Shown: piece by piece, positions 35,107 through 44,835 of the stretch
How the letters are laid out: each line of letters starts with the position of its first letter
How positions within the stretch are numbered: the first letter of the stretch is position 1
Assembly: GCF_014490665.1 (NCBI RefSeq)
Contig: NZ_CP061038.1
Location: forward strand, 4,920,501-4,984,500
From: Sphingomonas alpina
GTDB taxonomy: Bacteria > Pseudomonadota > Alphaproteobacteria > Sphingomonadales > Sphingomonadaceae
Reading direction: 5' to 3'
DNA: 64,000 nt
Translations under genes and position numbers: made by a program
Notes under the pieces: generated by a model
Databases searched by the model: none
The model's input: the letters and a program-made list of their open reading frames with translations, nothing else
Told to the model about the DNA's origin: nothing

Positions 35107-36102
35107 CTAGACCCCGAACGTTTTTGCCCAGGCAACAAAGAGATCGGGCCAGATCTGAGCGGGCTTGCCCATGGCACGGCGCAGGCCGAAGCCATGGCCG
35201 CCGTTGGTGAAGAGGTGCGTTTCGACCGCAATGCCATTGCTTTTCAAGGCGGCACGAAACTCCAGCGTGTTGCTCACCGTCACGGTCGCATCATCTTCGG
35301 CATGGACCAGAAAGTAGGGCGGCGTGGCCGGGCCGACATTCGCGGCGGGCGAATGGGCACGCTCCCGCTCAGCGCTTGCGTGCTCGCCGAGCAAGAGCGC
35401 CCGGGAGCCGGCATGAGCGTCGGGCGCGGACATGGATTGTACAGCGTAGATCGACGCGGCGATGTCGGGCCGTGCGCTCAGGCGGTCGGCGTCGTCGACA
35501 GGATCATAGGTGCGCACCGCGAAGCGCGTGGCGAGATCGCCGCAGACATGACCGCCTGCCGAGAACCCCATCGCCGCGACGCGTTCGGGAATGATGCCGT
35601 AATCGCGTGCGCGCGCGCGGATCAGTCGTATCGCACGCTGGGCATCCGATAGCGCGACATTCGGCCCCGCCTTCCAGCCTTCTCCGGGCAACCGATAGAA
35701 TAACACGAACACGGTGAAACCGCGCGCCGCCAGCCAGCGGCCGATCTCATACCCTTCCTTGTCGATGACGACCCATTTATAACCGCCGCCCGGCATGACG
35801 AGCACCGCGGAGCCGTTTGGCACAAGAGGACGGAACACGACCATGCGCGGGCGGCTGATGCCGTACACGGCGCGGTCGGTGACTTGGTCGTCCTTGCTTC
35901 GCTCATCGACCGTCTCGACCGGCAAAGTGGCGGGTGCGCCGGGGGCGCCACCCGGCCACAGGTCAATCGTCTCGATCGGTTCGGGCAGGCCAGGCACTGG
36001 CGTGGTGCCGGGTCGCCGCGCGGGCGGCGCGGTCTGCGCGCTGGCGGTACCGGTCAGTCCAGCGGCGAGGGTCGTGAAAATCATCGCTCGTCGATCAATC
36101 AA
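35107..36102 (-). CDS. Secreted alpha/beta hydrolase (carbohydrate esterase-like)
   Basis: 331-residue esterase with a leader (AMIFTTLAAGLTGTASA). The nucleophile elbow is GFSAGGH, the oxyanion-hole loop VMPGGGYKWV, the acid residue lies in LVHAEDDATV, and the histidine in TNGGHGFGLR. The fold and the position beside a uronate locus suggest an acetyl- or methyl-esterase removing ester groups from plant polysaccharide. It lies on the same strand as the large TonB receptor but 87 bases downstream of it, beyond that gene's terminator. Confidence 0.87.
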   Translation of the reverse strand: MIDRRAMIFTTLAAGLTGTASAQTAPPARRPGTTPVPGLPEPIETIDLWPGGAPGAPATLPVETVDERSKDDQVTDRAVYGISRPRMVVFRPLVPNGSAVLVMPGGGYKWVVIDKEGYEIGRWLAARGFTVFVLFYRLPGEGWKAGPNVALSDAQRAIRLIRARARDYGIIPERVAAMGFSAGGHVCGDLATRFAVRTYDPVDDADRLSARPDIAASIYAVQSMSAPDAHAGSRALLLGEHASAERERAHSPAANVGPATPPYFLVHAEDDATVTVSNTLEFRAALKSNGIAVETHLFTNGGHGFGLRRAMGKPAQIWPDLFVAWAKTFGV

Positions 36103-36133
36103 CGCCTTGCTCCCAGAGAAGGATGAGCAAAAA

Positions 36134-36161
36134 GGACGCTCGCCCGATAGGGCGAGCGTCC
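36134..36161 (-). terminator. Intrinsic terminator after large TonB receptor
   Basis: 12-bp perfect stem GGACGCTCGCCC and GGGCGAGCGTCC with loop GATA. On the minus strand it is followed by five U residues (A run 36129-36133 on the plus strand). A second hairpin, AATCCCGCC and GGCGGGATT at 36169-36191, overlaps the receptor stop codon. Confidence 0.9.
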
Positions 36162-36189
36162 GTCCGCAATCCCGCCAAGTGCGGCGGGA

Positions 36190-39099
36190 TTATATCTTCA
36201 CGCGCGCTCCGAACAGGATGGTGCGCCCGAAATGATTATTCTCATAGTTTCGCTGCGCTGCGGCATCGGTATAGCGAAGACGATAGTCGTCGGTCAGGTT
36301 GACGCCCTCGATCGAGAGTTCGAGATTCTTGGTGAAACGATAGCGGACCGATGCATCGACATTCACCGAACGTGCATAGCCTTCAAAATCATTGCCGGTC
36401 GCGCTGATCGCGTCGACAAAGGGGGATCGATAGCTGATCGACGCACGAGCGCTGAACTTGCTGTCCTCATAATAGAGCGTTCCGTTATACGCCTGCTTCG
36501 ACAAGCCGAACAATGTCGAAGTCCGGGGCGTTGCTGCCGGCGCGACCAGCCTGCAGGTCGTTGGCGTAGCGCAGACGATGGCCGATGGCCCGACCACACC
36601 ATAAGTCGCGTCCGAACCGATAAAGGTCGCGTTGGCAAGGATGCCGAAGTTGGACAAGAAGCCCGGCAGGAATTTGAACGGCGCCTGGAGCGCGATCTCG
36701 ACACCCTTCAGCGAGGCTCCCGTACCGTTAACCGTGGTGCGGATCGAATACAGCTGATTGGGATCGAAATTGATAAAGGCGGGGGAGCTCGGCGGCAGCA
36801 CTGACTTGGGCAGTCCGGTCGAGGCGAAGGTTGCGGTGAGGGTCTGCGCAACCGGGAAGCTGCTGACCGACTTCTTGAACAACGCCACCGAGAAAATAGA
36901 CTGCGGCGCGAAATACCATTCGAACCCCAGATCAAATGAGGTCGCGCGGAACGGCAACAGGAGGGGATTGCCGTTGGTGATGCTGTAATTAAACCCATCG
37001 ATCGAACCACCTGGCGTCAGGTTACCCAGGGTTGGGCGGGTCATCACCTTCGAAATAGCGCCGCGAATGACAATATCCTTGGTGGGAAACAGCGCAATGT
37101 TGATCGCCGGTAACCAGTCATCATAACTCCTTTCGACGCGCTTGACCGCAGTGACCGCGCCGCCAACCAAGCCGATCGAAACCTGATCTGTTTTGACATA
37201 ACGAATGCCGGCATTCGCGGCATAGTTCAGCCCAAGCAGATCGCCCTTCACGTCGAATTGCAGATAGCCGCCCTTCACCTCTTCCGAGACGCTTCGCGTA
37301 TTACCCAAATCAACCGCGGCGGTGCGTGAATAGAGCTTCGTGAAATCGGCGGCGGCATCGATATTCGGCACGACATAAGTCGATGTGGTGCCGCCCGGCT
37401 GGCCGGCATTGCCCAGATTGACGGTCTCCGCCAACGCGCTGGTGAACGGGAAACCGTAGACGCTGGCCGAGCAAGTGATGGTGCCGAGCACCAGATCCTG
37501 GCCGCTCGATCCGCAGACCGCCGTATCGCGGCTGAAGCCCTGCGTATCGAAGGTGAATTTGCGATAAACACCGCCCGCCTTGATCTGGAACCCTTCGGTC
37601 ACGTCCCATTCGGTGCGGATTTGCGCGGTACGGAACTTGTTGACCGTGCTCGATGGACGATCGCGAATTTCCGCCAGCTGGAAACCGGCTGGATTGGTCA
37701 TGTTGTTGCCGAAGGTCAGCGTGGGGCTGGCCATGTCGGTATAGTCGTATCGATAATTCTGCGCCGTCCGGTTATCGATGACGAAGGTCGTTTCGGTCGG
37801 AATGCTGGCATTCGATTTCGACAGGCCAGCGAGCAATGTCACACGGAAGCTGTCGCCGAAATCCTGATCGAGCGTGCCGCCGATCTGGTAGAATTCGGTC
37901 TGCGATTCCCGGCGATAATGTTCGTTGCGGACATAGGCGTCGTTGAGCGTCGCCGCGATCATGTTGTTGTTGTTGTCATATACCGGATTGACCACGTCGA
38001 TGCGGCGTTCGTTGCTGCGCAGCAATACTTCGGCCCATTTCTCGTCGCGGACCTCATTGAAGCGCGAATAGAGTGCATCGATCGATATCTTGGTGTGCTC
38101 GGTCGGCTCGAACTGCACGCTGCCGGTGATGCCGAGACGCTCGCGATCATGCTCGATCACGCCATAGCGCGGAATGCGCGGATGGAAGGATTGCCCGGCC
38201 TTGTCGCAGGCGGCGCTGCGCACATAAGTGCCGCCGCTGTTAGGTGCGGTGTAACACGGCGTGCCGTCAACGGAATCGAACAGCGCCTGTGCCCAGCGCA
38301 CCGAATTGTTGCCGAGTTCCAGCGTCTTGGTCTTGGAATAGGCGGCGGAGACCGACGCACCGAACGTGCCTGCGTCATTCTTGAAGGCGAGCAATCCGGC
38401 AACGCGCGGGCCGACATTCTTGCTCAGGTCATTATAGGAGCCCTGGGCCGACAGCGCGCCGCTGAACCCCGTCTTGCCGCCTAGCGGATTACCGGTGTTG
38501 AGATCGACCACTGCGCCGAGCGACCCTTCGTCGAGTGATGCTTCGGCGGTCTTGTGTACGACGATGCTGCTGAACAGCTCGGATGCGAAGACGTTGAAGT
38601 CGAACGACCGGTCGCGATTGGCGCTGGCGCCGTCAGTCGAGGTCGCGACCGTCTCCATGCCGTTGACGCGGACCCGAGTGAACTGCGCACCAAGGCCGCG
38701 CACGGTGATCGCACGGCCTTCGCCGCCGTCGCGCTGGATCGATATTCCAGGAATGCGTTGCAATGATTCGGCCAGATTCTGATCGGGGAATTTGGCAATA
38801 TCCTCGGCGACGATCACATCGACAGAGGAGACGGATTCGCGCTTCTGGTTCAAGGCCGCCTGAAGCGATTGGCGAAAGCCGGTGACGACGATATCGCCGC
38901 CCTGATCCTGCTCGTCCGCTATGGCATCCTGTTCGGGTTGCGCCTGAAGCGTAGCCGATGTTGCGGGTGTGATCTCGGCAGCAGCGGCTTTCGTGATGGT
39001 GACGGGCAGGATCAGGCCGATCGCTAGAGCGCCCAGCGATACACCGGCAATCCGGCGATGACATTTGTTTCGCGACTGCCCAATTATATTCTTCATCAT
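36190..39099 (-). CDS. TonB-dependent receptor, oligosaccharide-uptake type
   Basis: About 969 residues, of the large family (TIGR01782 type) that imports oligosaccharides in Xanthomonas, Caulobacter and sphingomonads. After a long signal region (IAGVSLGALAIGLILPVTIT) come the TonB box DIVVTGFRQSLQ, the plug (VIVAEDIAKFPDQNLAESLQ, RIPGISIQRDGGEGRAITVR) and a long barrel ending RTILFGARVKI. I chose ATG 39099, with GGGAG upstream. Two operator-like sites lie between it and the cupin gene, so it is probably regulated with the uronate genes. Confidence 0.93.
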   Translation of the reverse strand: MMKNIIGQSRNKCHRRIAGVSLGALAIGLILPVTITKAAAAEITPATSATLQAQPEQDAIADEQDQGGDIVVTGFRQSLQAALNQKRESVSSVDVIVAEDIAKFPDQNLAESLQRIPGISIQRDGGEGRAITVRGLGAQFTRVRVNGMETVATSTDGASANRDRSFDFNVFASELFSSIVVHKTAEASLDEGSLGAVVDLNTGNPLGGKTGFSGALSAQGSYNDLSKNVGPRVAGLLAFKNDAGTFGASVSAAYSKTKTLELGNNSVRWAQALFDSVDGTPCYTAPNSGGTYVRSAACDKAGQSFHPRIPRYGVIEHDRERLGITGSVQFEPTEHTKISIDALYSRFNEVRDEKWAEVLLRSNERRIDVVNPVYDNNNNMIAATLNDAYVRNEHYRRESQTEFYQIGGTLDQDFGDSFRVTLLAGLSKSNASIPTETTFVIDNRTAQNYRYDYTDMASPTLTFGNNMTNPAGFQLAEIRDRPSSTVNKFRTAQIRTEWDVTEGFQIKAGGVYRKFTFDTQGFSRDTAVCGSSGQDLVLGTITCSASVYGFPFTSALAETVNLGNAGQPGGTTSTYVVPNIDAAADFTKLYSRTAAVDLGNTRSVSEEVKGGYLQFDVKGDLLGLNYAANAGIRYVKTDQVSIGLVGGAVTAVKRVERSYDDWLPAINIALFPTKDIVIRGAISKVMTRPTLGNLTPGGSIDGFNYSITNGNPLLLPFRATSFDLGFEWYFAPQSIFSVALFKKSVSSFPVAQTLTATFASTGLPKSVLPPSSPAFINFDPNQLYSIRTTVNGTGASLKGVEIALQAPFKFLPGFLSNFGILANATFIGSDATYGVVGPSAIVCATPTTCRLVAPAATPRTSTLFGLSKQAYNGTLYYEDSKFSARASISYRSPFVDAISATGNDFEGYARSVNVDASVRYRFTKNLELSIEGVNLTDDYRLRYTDAAAQRNYENNHFGRTILFGARVKI

Positions 39100-39135
39100 G
39101 CACTCCCCTATCCCACACCGCCTGGCGGTGCTGCC

Positions 39136-39149
39136 TGACACCGGTCACC
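39136..39149. promoter_or_regulatory. Operator-like site TGACACCGGTCACC
   Basis: Member of a five-copy motif in this window (others at 39285, 44614, 44811 and 46597). It lies just upstream of the large TonB receptor. The palindrome centred on CCGG resembles LacI-family operators, and control of the uronate genes is an inference. This copy continues into a second CACCGG. Confidence 0.6.
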
Positions 39150-39284
39150 GGTCCATGCGCTCAATCAGCGCTGAAGCGGGCGGAAAAATCTCGGAGAGGG
39201 AGGCCGATTTCGGTGACCACACGTTAATCCTCTCCGCAACAGCCATTCTTTGTTGGCCTGTTCTTCACATTGTTTGCCGCCTTT

Positions 39285-39298
39285 GGTAACCGGTGTCA
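39285..39298. promoter_or_regulatory. Operator-like site GGTAACCGGTGTCA
   Basis: Reverse-orientation copy of the TGACACCGGTTACC motif, about 50 bases before the cupin start and 185 bases before the receptor start. Identical to the copy upstream of uxaC. Confidence 0.7.
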
Positions 39299-39346
39299 AT
39301 GATTTTGCGAATTGCTATGTAGTTCCGGCATTGAGGAGTGGGAGAG

Positions 39347-39796
39347 ATGAACGGACTGTTTTGCGGGCTTGGTATATTCGTGCTTGCGGCAGTCGCCGCG
39401 ACAGGAGCGGGGGCGGCCCGGACCGCGGAGCGGGCGATGGTCGTGATCGACGAGCGCGATACGGTGCGCGATGAACCCCCACCACATGGCGCGATCGGCA
39501 TGAGTACCGCCTATAGGATCAGTGATGCCGTGCCGGACCGTTCGATGGAGTTCAGGAAGCGCGTCCTGCATATCGATGCTGCGATCGGGTCGCACCGTAT
39601 CGATCATGACGAAGTCTATTATGTGCTGTCTGGCTTAGGCGAAGTGTCATCCGGCAAGCAAACGATGTCGCTCAAGCCCGGTATGGCCGCCTACCTCTAT
39701 CGAGGCGAGACGGTCGGCATCCGTCAGAAGGGGGCAGCGCCGCTCGTCCTGATCATTTCCTATCCACTGGCGACGCCAGTTCATGTGCCCGGCTGA
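39347..39796 (+). CDS. Secreted cupin-domain protein
   Basis: 149-residue single-cupin protein with an N-terminal signal peptide (LFCGLGIFVLAAVAATGAGA). The metal-binding pattern appears as AIGSHRIDHDEVYYVLSGLG, with two histidines and a glutamate, and the second motif as LKPGMAAYLYRGETVGI. In a uronate locus it might be a KdgF-like ketonising cupin or a sugar epimerase-like protein; the signal peptide is unusual for KdgF. ATG 39347 is preceded by GGGAGAG. It is divergent from the TonB receptor and shares two operator-like sites. It overlaps the convergent esterase gene by 16 bases at its 3' end. Confidence 0.8.
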   Translation: MNGLFCGLGIFVLAAVAATGAGAARTAERAMVVIDERDTVRDEPPPHGAIGMSTAYRISDAVPDRSMEFRKRVLHIDAAIGSHRIDHDEVYYVLSGLGEVSSGKQTMSLKPGMAAYLYRGETVGIRQKGAAPLVLIISYPLATPVHVPG

Positions 39797-41349
39797 ATAT
39801 AGGGAATACGAGCGAAAAGCTCGCGCTCCCACCGGCGCGGATCGTCGGCGAGCGTGGCCCGGGTATCGAAGACCATCGTCGCCCGACGTGACAGATCATA
39901 GGTCGGCCAGTGCGGGATCATGCGATGATTGGGATCGCCGGCACGCGCAAAGGCGATGAAGCTGTCTTGCATGGCTTTGCTCGCCGCGCGGGCATCGGCC
40001 GCTGTGCCAGTCTGCGATCCCGGAGCCGGCAGCGTGCCGAACACCAATGGGATATCCATAGTGTGGAATGCTCCCCGGCGCGGATCGGAACGTGAAGTGA
40101 AATCGACTTGATAGACCCAGGTTGGCGCGCGCGCCTCGGCGCGGCGTTCGGCTTCGATCAGCTGGCTGCGCCAGCTTCGTCCCGCCGTGGTCGCGCCATA
40201 GAAGATGTCGAGCGGCGACCAGGCCGGGAAATGTGCGCGATATTCGGCGACCACCCATTCGGGCAGCACGTCTATGCGCAGCTCGGGCGCGATCCGCTCG
40301 GCCAGATTGCCCCAGGTGAGATCGCGTAGTTTCGGCGAATCGAGCCCGATAAAGGCACGTGTCTCATCATGCGTGTTACCGAGCAGCATCGGGATCGCGT
40401 TGGATTGCGGATTGGCATCGGGCCAGAACGGATGGCGCGTCAGCCATTTCATGTCGAGCACCGGACCGAAATAGATGCCGCCACCGAGAATCGGATCAGT
40501 CGCGTCGAGCGCTTGGACAAGGCTTTCCCTGGGCATGGTCAGCAGCGGCGACAGATCCTGTTCCCGAACACCGAGCCTGGCGAGAAAGGCACGGGTGCGT
40601 GCGGTGGCGTTAAGCGGCCCGGATGCGGTGACTTGCTGCCCGCTCATCGTCGCGGCGCGGTGAAACAGGCCTTGCGCCGCCGGCATTCCCATCATCGTCG
40701 CGATCTTCGCGCCACCGCCCGACTGGCCAAACACCATCACCCGCGCCGGATCGCCGCCAAAGGCGGCGATGTTGTCGCGCACCCAGCGCAGTGCGAGAAC
40801 CAGGTCGAGCTGACCGGCATTACCGCTATCGGCAAAGCGCGGATCAAATCGCGCGAGATACAGATAGCCGAAAGCGTTGAGCCGGTGATTTACCGTCACC
40901 ACCACCGCATCGCCCCGTGCGGCAAGGGCCTGACCGTCATTGAGCGGATCGGTAACGCTGCCGCCGGAATAAGCGCCGCCATGGATATAGAGCATCACCG
41001 GCTTGCGCGCGGCGGGGCGTGCATCGCTGGTCCAGATGTTGAGGAGCAGGCAGTCCTCGGATTGAGCGCCATAAATCGTGCCGCTTTGCGGCGCGACTGG
41101 CCCGAACACATCGCAGATGACCAGTTCGTCCGGCCGGGACACCGGACGCGGCGCCATGAAGCGATCGGCGCGGCCATAACGGATACCGCGAAAGGCGGAG
41201 ACTCCGTCACTGCTGCGTCGTCCCTGAAACCGGCCTGCCGGCGCGGACACGATCGGCGGCGATGAAGCGGCAAAGGCGAGACGAGGCATCAGCAGCATTG
41301 CGCCGCCCATCCCGGTCAGCGCGCGACGGCTGATATCAGCGCCGGACAT
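39781..41349 (-). CDS. Secreted type-B carboxylesterase
   Basis: 522-residue alpha/beta hydrolase. The nucleophile serine is in VMVFGQSGGGAKI, the oxyanion loop in YIHGGAYSGGS, the N-terminal family motif EDCLLLNIWTSD is intact, and a GFYLYLAR-like NHRLNAFGYL region follows. A twin-arginine-like leader (DISRRALTGMGGAMLLMPRL) suggests export in a folded state. ATG 41349 is preferred; 41391 is an alternative. It probably removes acyl esters from plant-derived compounds within the uronate locus. The kdgK stump lies just upstream on the same strand. Confidence 0.87.
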   Translation of the reverse strand: MSGADISRRALTGMGGAMLLMPRLAFAASSPPIVSAPAGRFQGRRSSDGVSAFRGIRYGRADRFMAPRPVSRPDELVICDVFGPVAPQSGTIYGAQSEDCLLLNIWTSDARPAARKPVMLYIHGGAYSGGSVTDPLNDGQALAARGDAVVVTVNHRLNAFGYLYLARFDPRFADSGNAGQLDLVLALRWVRDNIAAFGGDPARVMVFGQSGGGAKIATMMGMPAAQGLFHRAATMSGQQVTASGPLNATARTRAFLARLGVREQDLSPLLTMPRESLVQALDATDPILGGGIYFGPVLDMKWLTRHPFWPDANPQSNAIPMLLGNTHDETRAFIGLDSPKLRDLTWGNLAERIAPELRIDVLPEWVVAEYRAHFPAWSPLDIFYGATTAGRSWRSQLIEAERRAEARAPTWVYQVDFTSRSDPRRGAFHTMDIPLVFGTLPAPGSQTGTAADARAASKAMQDSFIAFARAGDPNHRMIPHWPTYDLSRRATMVFDTRATLADDPRRWERELFARIPYIQPGT

Positions 41350-41436
41350 GCCCGTCACAGCCCAGCGAAGCATCGATCGGCTCGCCATCAAAGGCGATGC
41401 GGGTGGTATCGCAGCCGTGCCCGCGCGACATGGGAA

Positions 41437-41499
41437 TCACGACACGGCCGGTGGTGAGAGGCGGAGCATGATTTCGCCAAAGGCAAGCAGCTTGGTCAT
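41437..41499 (-). pseudogene. kdgK: Truncated 2-keto-3-deoxygluconate kinase start (kdgK)
   Basis: MTKLLAFGEIMLRLSPP is the recognised N-terminus of PfkB-family KDG kinases, and here it runs into AVS and a stop after 20 codons. Its ATG overlaps the kduD stop as ATGA, the normal operon arrangement. The rest of the kinase (sugar-binding and GxGD motifs) is absent; the following 90 bases contain an unrelated open stretch (PMSRGHGCDTTRIAFDGEPI) leading to the esterase gene. A deletion is the simplest reading. Phosphorylation of KDG must then be supplied elsewhere. Confidence 0.75.
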
Positions 41500-42266
41500 C
41501 GTGCGAGCCAGCCGCCATCGATGGCGAGGATATGGCCGTTGACATAACCGGCGGCGCGCGAGGCAAGGAACACCGCCGCGCCGCCCAGATCCTCGGGGTC
41601 GCCCCAGCGCCCCGCCGGGATGCGCTCGAGGATCGATCTGTTGCGCGCTTCGTCGGCGCGGAGCGCGGTGGTGTTGTTGGTGGCGATATACCCCGGCGCG
41701 ATCGCGTTCACCGTCACTCCCTTTGCCGCCCATTCATTGGCGAGCAACTTGGTCAGCCCGCCGATCCCCGATTTTGAGGCGGTATAGCTCGGCACGCGGA
41801 TCCCGCCCTGGAACGTCAGCATCGACGCGATGTTGATGATCCGCCCGTTACCCCCCTCTTTTTCATGGCGCGCAATCATATGCCGTCCCGCCGCCTGGCA
41901 CAGGAAGAACACCGATTTCAGATTGGTGTCGATCACCGCATCCCAGTCTTCTTCAGTGAAGTCGACCGAGTCGGCGCGGCGGATGATGCCGGCATTGTTG
42001 ACCAATATGTCGAGCCGGCCAAGCTTTGCGATCGTCTCGTCGACGACGCGCTGCACCGGTTCGATCGTCGAGAGGTCGGCCGAGACGATCTCTGCTTTAC
42101 GGCCAAGTGCGCGGGCCTTGGCCACGGTCTCCTCGGCCGGCGTGCGCCCGACCGCGGCGATATCCGCGCCGGCCGCGGCGAGCGCCAGCGCGATCGACTG
42201 GCCGATGCCGGTATTGGCGCCGGTGACGATCGCGACCTGGCCGCCAAGGTCGAAGGGATTGGTCAT
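41496..42266 (-). CDS. kduD: 2-dehydro-3-deoxy-D-gluconate 5-dehydrogenase
   Basis: 256-residue SDR that interconverts 2,5-diketo-3-deoxygluconate and KDG in the cytoplasm, the last step before KDG phosphorylation. TGANTGIG and NNAGIIRRADSVDF are clear, and NIASMLTFQGGIRVPSYTAS followed by the catalytic lysine is diagnostic for KduD. C-terminal INGH-like YVNGHILAIDGGWLAR ends the chain. ATG 42266 is chosen; a TTG at 42275 is an alternative. It lies 10 bases after kduI and before the kdgK stump. Confidence 0.94.
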   Translation of the reverse strand: MTNPFDLGGQVAIVTGANTGIGQSIALALAAAGADIAAVGRTPAEETVAKARALGRKAEIVSADLSTIEPVQRVVDETIAKLGRLDILVNNAGIIRRADSVDFTEEDWDAVIDTNLKSVFFLCQAAGRHMIARHEKEGGNGRIINIASMLTFQGGIRVPSYTASKSGIGGLTKLLANEWAAKGVTVNAIAPGYIATNNTTALRADEARNRSILERIPAGRWGDPEDLGGAAVFLASRAAGYVNGHILAIDGGWLAR

Positions 42267-42276
42267 CGCGCTCAAC

Positions 42277-43116
42277 TCAAGCCAGCTGACAGATGTCGAG
42301 GACGGTCATGTCGGTATAGTCCTGGTTCTCACCCGCCATCGCCCAGATAAAGGCATAGGCCTTGGTGCCCGATCCCATATGCACCGACCAGGGCGGGCTG
42401 ATCACCGCTTGTTCATTGGCGATGACGATGTGACGCAGCGCTTCGCCTTCACCCATATAATGGAACACGCGGTCGGCCGGGCCATCCAGCTCGAAGTAGA
42501 AATAGATTTCCGAACGGCGTTCATGGATGTGCGGCGGCATGGTGTTCCACACGCTGCCCGGCTTGAGCACGGTCAGCCCCATGACCAGCTGGGCTGAATC
42601 GCATATGCCGGGAATGACCAGCTGGAAGATGGTCCGCTCATTCGATTCCTCAAGGCTGCCGCGCTCCAGCGCATTGGCATCGCCAATGCCGAGCTTGCGG
42701 GTGGTGAAGGCTTTGTGCGCCGGGCAGGAGGCGAGATAGAAACGCGTGCCCGCGCCGGAGAAGGTCACGTCCTTTGCCCCCATCGTGACGTACAGGCAGT
42801 CCTTGTTGCCCAGCGTGAACGTCTCGCCGTCGACGGTGACCACACCCTCGACCGCACCGACATTGACCACCGCCAGTTCGCGCCGTTCGAGAAATGGATG
42901 ACCCACAGCCGAGGCCGGCTCGCTCTGGTCGGGCAGTTTCACCGCGCCGCTGCCCACCGCAACACCACCGATCACGAAACGGTCGGCATGCGTGTAGTTC
43001 AGCACGCACTCACCCTCGCGAAACAGGTCCTCGATCAAATACCGATCGCGCAACTCGTCGTTCGACACGCACTCCATCATATCGGGATGCGTCGCGTAAT
43101 AGGTCCGGTCGAACAT
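42277..43116 (-). CDS. kduI: 5-keto-4-deoxyuronate isomerase
   Basis: 279-residue cupin-type isomerase converting 5-keto-4-deoxyuronate (from unsaturated pectin monomers) to 2,5-diketo-3-deoxygluconate. The zinc site is visible as [15 protein letters not shown], with a further histidine in [15 protein letters not shown]. The opening [20 protein letters not shown] is typical. ATG 43116 has AGGAG seven to eleven bases upstream; the longer frame extends into uxaC with no similarity. The pair kduI-kduD defines the unsaturated uronate branch. Confidence 0.95.
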   Translation of the reverse strand: MFDRTYYATHPDMMECVSNDELRDRYLIEDLFREGECVLNYTHADRFVIGGVAVGSGAVKLPDQSEPASAVGHPFLERRELAVVNVGAVEGVVTVDGETFTLGNKDCLYVTMGAKDVTFSGAGTRFYLASCPAHKAFTTRKLGIGDANALERGSLEESNERTIFQLVIPGICDSAQLVMGLTVLKPGSVWNTMPPHIHERRSEIYFYFELDGPADRVFHYMGEGEALRHIVIANEQAVISPPWSVHMGSGTKAYAFIWAMAGENQDYTDMTVLDICQLA

Positions 43117-43132
43117 GCAAAATCTCCTGGGG

Positions 43133-44575
43133 TCAGGCGGCCTGAGCGGCGAGCCGGGGTTGATCGATCTTATAAGCGCGACGCACCAGGCCATTGGTCA
43201 GCTCATACGCCAGCTCGGCCGCTTCCCAGTCCGCGATGCGATGTTCGGTGACGAGCCGGGCAAGAAAGCCGCAATCGATGCGCCGCGCGACATCGTGGCG
43301 CGCCGGGATCGAAAGAAAGGCGCGCGTGTCGTCGTTAAAGCCGACCGTGTTGTAGAGCCCTGCGGTCTCGGTGGTCATTTCGCGAAAACGGCGCATGCCC
43401 TCAGGTGAATCATGGAACCACCAGGATGGCCCGAGCTTCAGGCACGGATAATGCCCAGCAAGCGGCGCGAGCTCTCGTGCGTAAGTCGATTCGTCGAGCG
43501 TGAAGAGGATGATCGACAGATCGGTCGCGCCACCGAAACGGTCGAGCAGCGGTTTCAACGCATGAACATAATCGGTGCGCGTCGGGATATCGGCACCCTT
43601 GTCGCGTCCATGGCTGGCGAACAATGCCGCATTATGGTTGCGCGCTGAGCCCGGGTGGATCTGCATCACCATGCCGTCCTCGACCGACATCGCTGCCATT
43701 TCGGTCAGCATCTGGGCGCGAAACAACTCAGCCTCGGCCGGCGTCCAGTGGCTACCCATGATGCGCTGGAACAACGCTTCGGCTTCGACCGCCGAGAGGT
43801 TGGCGGTCGCCGCGGTCGGGTGCCCATGATCGGTCGCCGTAGCGCCGGCCGCGCGAAAATCGGCGCGACGTTTGCGATGCGCGGCGAGATAGCCTTGCCA
43901 ACTATAGACATCCTCCCCGGTCAGTTCGGCAAAACGCGCCAGGGCGGGCCGGAATACCTCGTGTTCGACATCGATCACGCCATCGGGGCGATAGGTCGTT
44001 ACCACCTTGCCCTTCCAGCCCGACGCGGCGATACGGTGATGTGCCGACAAATCATCCTGTGCGCCCTCTGTGGTCGCGAGGAAATCGATGCCGAACCGGT
44101 CGAACAACGCACGGGGGCGGAATGCCGGGCTCCCCAGCGCCTCGGCGATGCGGTCGAAATACAGGTCGGCGGTCGCCTCTTCCAGCGCCACGTCGAAGCC
44201 GAAGACATCGGCGAAGACATGGTCGAGCCACAGCCGCGACGGCGTGCCGCGAAACAGGGTATAGTTCTGCGCGAACAATCGCCACGCAGCGCGCGAAGCG
44301 GTCGCGGGAGAACCGTCGAGGCGCGGAATGGCCAGCAGATCGAGATCGATGCCCTGACTGTAAAGCATGCGATAAAGATAATGATCGGGGGCGAGCAGCA
44401 GCGATGTCGCGTCGGTCCAGGGGCGATCGTCCGCGAACCAGCCGGCATCGGTATGTCCATGGGGGCTGATGATCGGCAGGTTGGCCACCGTGGCGTAGAG
44501 CACACGTGCAACATCGCGCGCCGCCGCATCGACCGGAAAAAGGCGGTCGGGATGAAGTTCCAGTTGCCGTGCCAT
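43133..44575 (-). CDS. uxaC: Uronate isomerase
   Basis: 480-residue enzyme isomerising D-glucuronate to D-fructuronate and D-galacturonate to D-tagaturonate. The N-terminal metal motif is [14 protein letters not shown], and further conserved blocks are [20 protein letters not shown] and [40 protein letters not shown] near the C-terminus is family-typical. Length is normal. ATG 44575 is preceded by GAGAGG. An operator-like site lies 39 bases upstream. It is the first gene of the minus-strand operon uxaC-kduI-kduD. Confidence 0.95.
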   Translation of the reverse strand: MARQLELHPDRLFPVDAAARDVARVLYATVANLPIISPHGHTDAGWFADDRPWTDATSLLLAPDHYLYRMLYSQGIDLDLLAIPRLDGSPATASRAAWRLFAQNYTLFRGTPSRLWLDHVFADVFGFDVALEEATADLYFDRIAEALGSPAFRPRALFDRFGIDFLATTEGAQDDLSAHHRIAASGWKGKVVTTYRPDGVIDVEHEVFRPALARFAELTGEDVYSWQGYLAAHRKRRADFRAAGATATDHGHPTAATANLSAVEAEALFQRIMGSHWTPAEAELFRAQMLTEMAAMSVEDGMVMQIHPGSARNHNAALFASHGRDKGADIPTRTDYVHALKPLLDRFGGATDLSIILFTLDESTYARELAPLAGHYPCLKLGPSWWFHDSPEGMRRFREMTTETAGLYNTVGFNDDTRAFLSIPARHDVARRIDCGFLARLVTEHRIADWEAAELAYELTNGLVRRAYKIDQPRLAAQAA

Positions 44576-44613
44576 CGTCATCCTCTCTGCCGCCTTCGAA
44601 CAGCTAAAGCCTT

Positions 44614-44627
44614 GGTAACCGGTGTCA
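44614..44627. promoter_or_regulatory. Operator-like site GGTAACCGGTGTCA, uxaC promoter
   Basis: Identical to the copy at 39285-39298 and 39 bases upstream of the uxaC start, in the divergent region shared with uxaA. Its location relative to the start codon fits repression of uxaC. Confidence 0.7.
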
Positions 44628-44810
44628 GCAATTGGCGCAACTAGCCGCACAACCACCATATATGGCCTGTTACCGGGTGATGTGACCCCTCTTTTCCATC
44701 AATGCCCTTAAGGGTGACAGGTGCGCGAGGCGGCCCGCCGCCCCTCGCTCGCCTGAGCCGTTGGCAGGACTTGTCGGTCATTCTATGGTCGGGCAAAAGA
44801 TGCTACCAAA

Positions 44811-44824
44811 AGACACCGGTTTCC
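44811..44824. promoter_or_regulatory. Operator-like site AGACACCGGTTTCC, uxaA promoter
   Basis: Variant of the TGACACCGGTTWCC motif ending 12 bases before the uxaA ATG. It differs from the copy at 46597 only in its first base. Confidence 0.65.
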
Positions 44825-44835
44825 GAAAGAAAGAC

